A stretch of 10,476 nt of DNA, taken from contig CALAXC010000388.1 in NCBI GenBank assembly GCA_937894775.1, positions 1 to 10,476 of the forward strand, read 5' to 3'. The notes under the pieces were generated by a model. That model searched no databases, was not told where the DNA came from, and saw only the letters and a program-made list of their open reading frames with translations. This DNA comes from an uncultured Clostridia bacterium (GTDB taxonomy: Bacteria > Bacillota > Clostridia > Oscillospirales > CAG-272). Positions 6,236-10,476 of the stretch are shown piece after piece. A program made the translations under genes and the position numbers. Position 1 is the first letter of the stretch, and each line of letters starts with the position of its first letter.

Positions 6236-7432
6236 TTACAAAATAATTGAACATTTTTTCAGATACAGAAGAAATACTCCACCAAAGCTCACTCTTTCTA
6301 CATTTTCCGCTGCGATAATGTCTATTTGGCATATCTCGTTTTTACCGTCCGTATATGATACTATACCTACGATATCCCCTAATTTCACGGGAGCCTCTAC
6401 GGGTATAGCAACCTGCACGCCTGCACTTATTTTGCCAGTATTCTTCGGCACTATTATTTTTACCGCGCGATACTTGGCAGAAAAGCTGTCTTTAAGACCT
6501 TTCAAAATTGGAATATTTTCTATTTCTTCTCCGTCTGCCTCAAAAATACGGTAATTATTAAACCCGTAATCAAGCAATCTCGTGGCTATTGAATTTCGTA
6601 TATCCCGTGTTTTTGCACCCATAACAACACATATAAGATTCATACCGTTTCGTTCGGCAGTAGCACTGATGCAAAAACCTGCTTTATCGGTAGATCCCGT
6701 TTTCAATCCCGTTGCGCCCTTATAAAATCTAATGAGTCTATTTGTGTTCGTAAGCCCGAAAGTTCCGTTTCTGATGCTATCCATCCATATCGAGCTATAC
6801 TCTGTCACCTTTTTATATTTAATAAGCTCTCTCGACATTATTGCAATATCCCGCGCTGAGATCATATGATTTTCCACAGTATCGTCAAGACCGTTAGTGT
6901 TTTCAAAATTAGTATTCTGCATACCGAGTTTCGCTGCTTTTTTATTCATTTTCAAAACAAAATTTTCTTCGCTCCCCGCAACATATTCTGCCAATGCGAC
7001 GGCTGCATCATTTGCCGAAGCTATTATAACGCTTTTTAACAGATCCTCAACAGTCATTTCTTCATTTTCTTTAAGGTATATCTGCGAGCCGCCCATTGAA
7101 CAAGCATTTGCGCTTGCGCGCACTTTGTCCGAATAATTTATTTCACCCGCTTCTATAGCCTCCATAACAAGCAAAAGTGTCATTATTTTTGTAACCGATG
7201 CAGGTGGTAGCGGAGTATCGGCGTTTTTCTCATACAGCACGGTTTCTGTATTAGCTTCCATCAAAAAAGCTGCCTCGCAATCAAGCTTCAGAGGATCTTC
7301 AAAATTTATTTTCTCTTCCCCTCTATGCGACGGCTCTGCTGACACTGTAAAAGAAAAAACAAAAATAAACGCCAAAATTACCGAAAAAGCTTTTAAAAAT
7401 TTCTTTTTCACTTTGATTTTTTTAATTTTCAT
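6236..7432 (-). CDS. D-alanyl-D-alanine carboxypeptidase (PBP5/DacA-DacF family)
   Basis: Low-molecular-weight penicillin-binding protein that removes the terminal D-Ala from peptidoglycan stem peptides outside the membrane, limiting cross-linking. A basic N-terminus and hydrophobic stretch (about 12-30) ending in VSA-EP form a signal peptide, with cleavage probably after Ala32. The serine peptidase S11 motifs are complete: SVTK at 79-82 with catalytic Ser79, SAN at 139-141, and KTGST at 244-248. A C-terminal PBP5_C-like beta domain (about 295-385) follows. The hydrophobic tail VFLLYLKK near the end may act as a membrane anchor. The frame is open to a GTG at 7441 and an ATG at 7438, but the Shine-Dalgarno GAGGTG covers those positions. 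The ATG at 7432, 8 bases after GAGG, is therefore the better start (398 residues). Clostridia carry several paralogues, so I cannot say whether this is the housekeeping DacA or sporulation DacF/DacB type. Confidence 0.95.
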   Translation of the reverse strand: MKIKKIKVKKKFLKAFSVILAFIFVFSFTVSAEPSHRGEEKINFEDPLKLDCEAAFLMEANTETVLYEKNADTPLPPASVTKIMTLLLVMEAIEAGEINYSDKVRASANACSMGGSQIYLKENEEMTVEDLLKSVIIASANDAAVALAEYVAGSEENFVLKMNKKAAKLGMQNTNFENTNGLDDTVENHMISARDIAIMSRELIKYKKVTEYSSIWMDSIRNGTFGLTNTNRLIRFYKGATGLKTGSTDKAGFCISATAERNGMNLICVVMGAKTRDIRNSIATRLLDYGFNNYRIFEADGEEIENIPILKGLKDSFSAKYRAVKIIVPKNTGKISAGVQVAIPVEAPVKLGDIVGIVSYTDGKNEICQIDIIAAENVERVSFGGVFLLYLKKCSIIL

Positions 7433-7438
7433 AATCAT

Positions 7439-7444
7439 CACCTC
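7439..7444 (-). promoter_or_regulatory. Ribosome binding site that sets the carboxypeptidase start
   Basis: GAGGTG on the minus strand (7444-7439) overlaps the possible GTG start at 7441 and touches the ATG at 7438. Only the ATG at 7432 is at normal spacing (8 bases after GAGG), so translation should begin there with MKIKKIK. Confidence 0.7.
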
Positions 7445-7467
7445 AAAAAATTATATGTGATAATCAT

Positions 7468-7511
7468 AAAAAAAATGAAGCTATCTCAAAAATTGAGATA
7501 GCCCCATTTTT
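7468..7511 (-). terminator. Strong rho-independent terminator after the LRR lipoprotein gene
   Basis: On the minus strand GGGGCTATCTCAA pairs with TTGAGATAGCTTC around a 3-base TTT loop. The core GCTATCTCAA/TTGAGATAGC is perfect, and two G-U pairs lead into a further A/T-rich extension of about 19 bp in total. A T run (7475-7468) follows. It ends the hydrogenase-lipoprotein transcript only about 36 bases before the start codon of the next gene. Confidence 0.92.
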
Positions 7512-7562
7512 TAATATTCAAGAGATAACAAAATTTAAAATTTTATTAAATCCGTCGTATTA

Positions 7563-8462
7563 TTACTGATATTCTTTGGGAAGCTCAAGCTGACCCTGAA
7601 GTTCAGGCAACTTAGATTTCTGACCGCCGGCACAGATAACGTCATCTGTCATTGTGGTTGAGAGGAAGCAAGAAACGTCCATATGTAACGCCTCAAAATC
7701 CTCCTTAGTTCCCGTATATCTGATAGTAGAAATATTCTTGCAGAAATAGAACGCGAATCTTCCTATCTCATCTTTATTATCGGTAACCTTACCCTTCTTA
7801 TCAACCTTATCCTGTGTTTTAATTCCGCTGCCCAAGGTAACACTTGTCATTCTTGCGCAACGCTGGAAACAAGCTTCACCGATCGTCTCTACTGTATTAG
7901 GAATAACTATGGCCTCAAGATGCTCACATCCTGCAAAAGCATATCTTCCTATCTTTTTAATACCTTCTTTCATAGAGATCGACTTAAGAGATTTACAACC
8001 TTCGAAAGCATTATTGCTTATCTCGGTAATTCCATTACCGCAGACAACTGTTGTAAGGGATTTTGCCTCCTTAAATGCAGAAGCGGATATCTTGGTAACT
8101 GTATCGGGAATGTAAACTGAAACAACACTCCTCATACCCTTAAAAGCACTTGCAGCTATTGCTGTTACGGGAAGTGCTTTTCCGTCAGTTCCCGTATAAC
8201 TTGCGGGAATAACTATCTGCTCGTCCTTACATTTGGAAGCAGACTTCAACTGATAACCCTTCTTATCAGAAGTAAGTGAAAAAGTGAGGTTCTGGCTGGG
8301 TGTAAGATCTTCTGCTCTTATACCGTTGTCAACAGGATTATTACCAATATTATCACTGCCACTTTCATCACCAAGCCCCTCTTCACAAGCGATAAGCGTG
8401 AACAAAGATGTGAAAATAAGAACGACGGTAATGAGCTTTAACCATAAATTCTTTGATTTCAT
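7563..8462 (-). CDS. Lipoprotein with BspA-type leucine-rich repeats
   Basis: Predicted surface lipoprotein of 299 residues. A hydrophobic signal (about 8-25) ends in the lipobox LIAC, with Cys26 as the lipidation site. A Gly/Asp/Asn-rich linker (27-50) follows, as expected for a tether. From about 95 to 248 there are roughly six LRR_5 (BspA/Treponema-type) repeats of about 23 residues, with the recurring I-x-x-x-A-F pattern: ASAF 104-107, ASAF 127-130, NNAF 150-153, RYAF 173-176, EACF 196-199, RFAF 236-239. A charged Lys/Asp-rich insert (about 216-232) splits the last two. Such repeats generally mediate binding to proteins or surfaces; the partner is unknown. AAGGAG lies 7 bases before the ATG. 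The gene follows hydA by 22 bases with no terminator or visible promoter between, so it is probably co-transcribed with the hydrogenase. A functional link is only inference. Confidence 0.93.
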   Translation of the reverse strand: MKSKNLWLKLITVVLIFTSLFTLIACEEGLGDESGSDNIGNNPVDNGIRAEDLTPSQNLTFSLTSDKKGYQLKSASKCKDEQIVIPASYTGTDGKALPVTAIAASAFKGMRSVVSVYIPDTVTKISASAFKEAKSLTTVVCGNGITEISNNAFEGCKSLKSISMKEGIKKIGRYAFAGCEHLEAIVIPNTVETIGEACFQRCARMTSVTLGSGIKTQDKVDKKGKVTDNKDEIGRFAFYFCKNISTIRYTGTKEDFEALHMDVSCFLSTTMTDDVICAGGQKSKLPELQGQLELPKEYQ

Positions 8463-8484
8463 AAATCTACTCCTTATAAAATTA

Positions 8485-10227
8485 TTAGAGACCGCGCTTT
8501 ACGTAATGTGTGTGAAGTATTTCATGTGCCTTATGGCTATTAGGCTCACCAAAATATTCATCATAAAGTTTTTTAACAGCAGAATTTTCGTGAGACTTAC
8601 GGATATCGCTATTCTTATCGTCATTATAAAGAACAGCTGCTCTTACAGCTCTCAAATCTGTTGTCATACGAACAGCCGCAGGCTGAACGGGCTGACCGCC
8701 GCCGTTTACGCATCCGCCGGGACAAGCCATAATTTCTATAAACTGAACATCGAGTTCACCTGCTTTTACAGCATCAAGAACCTTCTTAGCGTTTGCTGTA
8801 CCCGAAGCTACTGCAACGTTAAGAGTCATATCTCCAAGCTTATAAGAAGCAAGCTTTACTCCCTCAACTCCTCTTACTTCATTAAAGTCGAGAGATTCGA
8901 GAGGCTTACCTTCGATAACCTCAGCAGCGGTACGGAGAGCTGCCTCCATAACACCACCGGTTGCACCGAATATTGCACCTGCGCCCGATCCGATTTCGAA
9001 CGGAATATCAAACGCCTCATCCTCAAGTGACTTAAAGTCGATACCTGCTTTGCTGATCATTCTACCAACCTCACGTGTTGTGATAGCAACGTCAACATCG
9101 GGAACACCGGCAGCTGACTGACCGGGTCTTCCTACCTCAAATTTCTTTGCGGTACAAGGAATTGCAGATACAAAGAATATATCCTCAGGATTCCATCCCA
9201 TCTTCTCTGCATAATAAGTCTTAACTACTGCACCGAACATCTGCTGAGGAGATTTACAAGTAGAAAGATTCTCTGTAAACTCAGGATAATAGTGCTCGCA
9301 GTACTTGATCCATCCGGGTGAGCAAGAGGTGATCATAGGAAGCGCACCGCCGTTCTTTACTCTGCCGAGGAACTCGGTAGCTTCTTCCATAATGGTAAGG
9401 TCTGCGGTAAGATTCATATCGTAAACACCGTCAAAGCCAAGCTTCTTAAGTGCTGCTACCATCTTTCCTTCGCAATCTGTACCAGGCTCGTATCCGAAGC
9501 ACTCACCGATCTGTGCTCTTACTGAAGGAGCTGTGCAAATAAATACGTGCTTTGAAGGATCTGCGATAGCTTCTCTTACCTTATCTGTGTCATCTCTTTC
9601 ATAAAGAGCGCCAACAGGACAAGCTACTATACACTGTCCGCAATTGATACAGGAAGTATCAGCAAGTGCAACTCCGAAAGCAGATCCGATATGAGTATCA
9701 AATCCTCTATCGTTTGCTCCTATTACACCAATTCCCTGAACTGCCTTACAAGCAGCTACGCAGCGACGGCAAAGGATACACTTGTTATTATCACGGATGA
9801 TAGGCGATTTGTCATCAATTTCATACTTATTCTTGTCACCGCCAAAATATGTTTCATCTACACCGTACTCGTTACAAAGCTTCTGAAGTTCGCAAGTCGT
9901 GCTGCGTACGCAAGAAAGACATTTTCTGTCGTGATTTGAAAGAATAAGTTCAAGATTTGTTTTTCTTGATTTATTTATCTTGGGAGTATTTGTAAGAACT
10001 TCCATTCCCTCGGTAACAGGATAAACACAAGCTGTTACCAATCTGAAAGGTCTTCCGCCCTCAGATACTTCAACAAGACAGAGACGGCAAGCACCGATCT
10101 CATTAATATCTTTAAGGTAGCAAAGAGTAGGAATTTCTATCTTTGCGGCTCTTGCTGCTTCAAGAACAGTTGAACCCTGGGGTACAGCATACTGTACGCC
10201 ATTAATTTTTATATTTACTGTTTCCAT
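8485..10227 (-). CDS. hydA: [FeFe] hydrogenase catalytic subunit (HydA/HndD type)
   Basis: Cytosolic iron hydrogenase that reduces protons to H2 (or oxidises H2), likely using electrons from NAD(P)H via an HndC/HydB partner. Domains in order over 580 residues: a [2Fe-2S] ferredoxin domain (Cys36, 47, 50, 67); a His-Cys [4Fe-4S] domain (His99, Cys103, 106, 112); two [4Fe-4S] sites (Cys150/153/156/160 and Cys193/196/199/203); the H-cluster domain (about 225-510); and a small-subunit-like tail (about 515-575, with LHTHYVKRG). H-cluster motifs are L1 TSCSPGW (300-306), L2 IPCTAKKFE (356-364) and L3 EIMACPGGCVNGGGQP (498-513). L1 has Ser303 where TSCCPxW has a second Cys. Clusters and length fit the multimeric HndD/HydA class. 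AAAGGA lies upstream of the ATG, 18 bases after the hndC-like stop codon, so the two form one operon. Catalysis rather than sensing is favoured by this context, and there is no PAS domain. Confidence 0.96.
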   Translation of the reverse strand: METVNIKINGVQYAVPQGSTVLEAARAAKIEIPTLCYLKDINEIGACRLCLVEVSEGGRPFRLVTACVYPVTEGMEVLTNTPKINKSRKTNLELILSNHDRKCLSCVRSTTCELQKLCNEYGVDETYFGGDKNKYEIDDKSPIIRDNNKCILCRRCVAACKAVQGIGVIGANDRGFDTHIGSAFGVALADTSCINCGQCIVACPVGALYERDDTDKVREAIADPSKHVFICTAPSVRAQIGECFGYEPGTDCEGKMVAALKKLGFDGVYDMNLTADLTIMEEATEFLGRVKNGGALPMITSCSPGWIKYCEHYYPEFTENLSTCKSPQQMFGAVVKTYYAEKMGWNPEDIFFVSAIPCTAKKFEVGRPGQSAAGVPDVDVAITTREVGRMISKAGIDFKSLEDEAFDIPFEIGSGAGAIFGATGGVMEAALRTAAEVIEGKPLESLDFNEVRGVEGVKLASYKLGDMTLNVAVASGTANAKKVLDAVKAGELDVQFIEIMACPGGCVNGGGQPVQPAAVRMTTDLRAVRAAVLYNDDKNSDIRKSHENSAVKKLYDEYFGEPNSHKAHEILHTHYVKRGL

Positions 10228-10245
10228 TCTACATTACTTCCTTTC

Positions 10246-10476
10246 TTAATCTTTATAAATCGCGTGAGGTCTGCACTTTTCCATACAAGCGCCACACTTA
10301 ACACACTTCTTAGGATCAATTTCGAAAGAAGCGAGTTTATGACCGGGCGCAATATAATCGGTTCTCGTAATAGCATCAGCAGGACAGTTCTTTGCACACA
10401 TTCCGCATCCGATACACTTATCGAGATCAATCTTGAACTGAAGCAAGCTCTTACATACTCCCGCAGGACACTTCTT
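10246..10476 (-). CDS. hndC: HndC/HydB-like hydrogenase subunit, C-terminal ferredoxin domain (partial)
   Basis: Only the last 76 residues are in the window; the frame runs off the right edge. The visible start, KKCPAGVCKSLLQFKIDL, and two [4Fe-4S] motifs are typical of the C-terminus of NuoF-like hydrogenase subunits (HndC/HydB). The motifs are CIGCGMCAKNCP (Cys21, 24, 27, 31 of the fragment) and CVKCGACMEKC (Cys58, 61, 64, 68). The missing part would carry the FMN and NAD(P)H site. The stop lies 18 bases before hydA, on the same strand, matching the hnd/hyd operon order with an NuoE-like gene expected further upstream. A stand-alone ferredoxin starting inside the fragment is less likely, because the CPAGVC-type lead-in continues open to the edge without a start codon. 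Confidence 0.9.
   Translation of the reverse strand, partial: KKCPAGVCKSLLQFKIDLDKCIGCGMCAKNCPADAITRTDYIAPGHKLASFEIDPKKCVKCGACMEKCRPHAIYKD

Noticed and set aside
8284..9030. Plus-strand open frame of 248 codons opposite the lipoprotein and hydA
   Set aside because: It spans the antisense of two well-supported genes and their junction. It has no ribosome binding site or family motif that I could see.
10215..10430. Alternative minus-strand frame of 71 codons over the HndC/HydB C-terminus
   Set aside because: It is out of frame with the two clear ferredoxin motifs and overlaps the hydA start, so it is not a separate gene.

Overview
The window comes from a low-GC, anaerobic, endospore-forming Firmicute, most likely a clostridium of the Ruminococcaceae/Oscillospiraceae or a related family. 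This rests on three things: an [FeFe] hydrogenase with an HndC/HydB-type partner (strict anaerobe), both subunits of dipicolinate synthase (spore former), and AT-rich intergenic DNA with consensus sigma-A promoters and strong AGGAGG ribosome binding sites. The exact taxon is an inference. No mobile element, CRISPR array, tRNA or rRNA was seen, and no gap between genes exceeds about 200 bases.

Layout, read along the minus strand (every gene except acpP is on it). At the right edge lies the C-terminal ferredoxin domain of an HndC/HydB-like NADH/NADP-binding hydrogenase subunit (10246-10476, partial). Next come the [FeFe] hydrogenase catalytic subunit HydA/HndD (8485-10227) and, 22 bases later, a lipoprotein with BspA-type leucine-rich repeats (7563-8462). 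A strong hairpin terminator (about 7468-7511) closes this group. A D-alanyl-D-alanine carboxypeptidase (6236-7432) follows, then glucose-6-phosphate isomerase (4780-6123), then a 135-residue P-loop protein of unknown role (4269-4676). The P-loop gene converges on acyl carrier protein acpP (3939-4166, plus strand), and the two share a bidirectional terminator. acpP diverges from comEC (1665-3737); both genes have clear sigma-A promoters with 17-base spacers in the 201-base gap between them. comEC ends in a terminator that includes its own stop codon. Last is the dpaA-dpaB pair (677-1567 and 111-674), closed by a terminator at about 53-90.

How the genes work together: HndC/HydB and HydA would form an NAD(P)H-linked H2-evolving or electron-bifurcating complex that disposes of fermentation electrons. 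Pgi supplies glycolysis, AcpP carries acyl chains for lipid synthesis, and the carboxypeptidase trims peptidoglycan stem peptides. DpaAB makes the dipicolinic acid that loads the spore core. ComEC is a DNA-uptake channel protein, but its C-terminal metallo-beta-lactamase-like domain has lost most metal ligands. The window looks like ordinary chromosomal core plus a few lineage-specific genes. I found no convincing new multi-gene system. The points most worth checking are the Ser in the hydrogenase L1 motif, the degenerate ComEC nuclease-like domain, the repeat lipoprotein joined to the hydrogenase operon, and the orphan P-loop protein.
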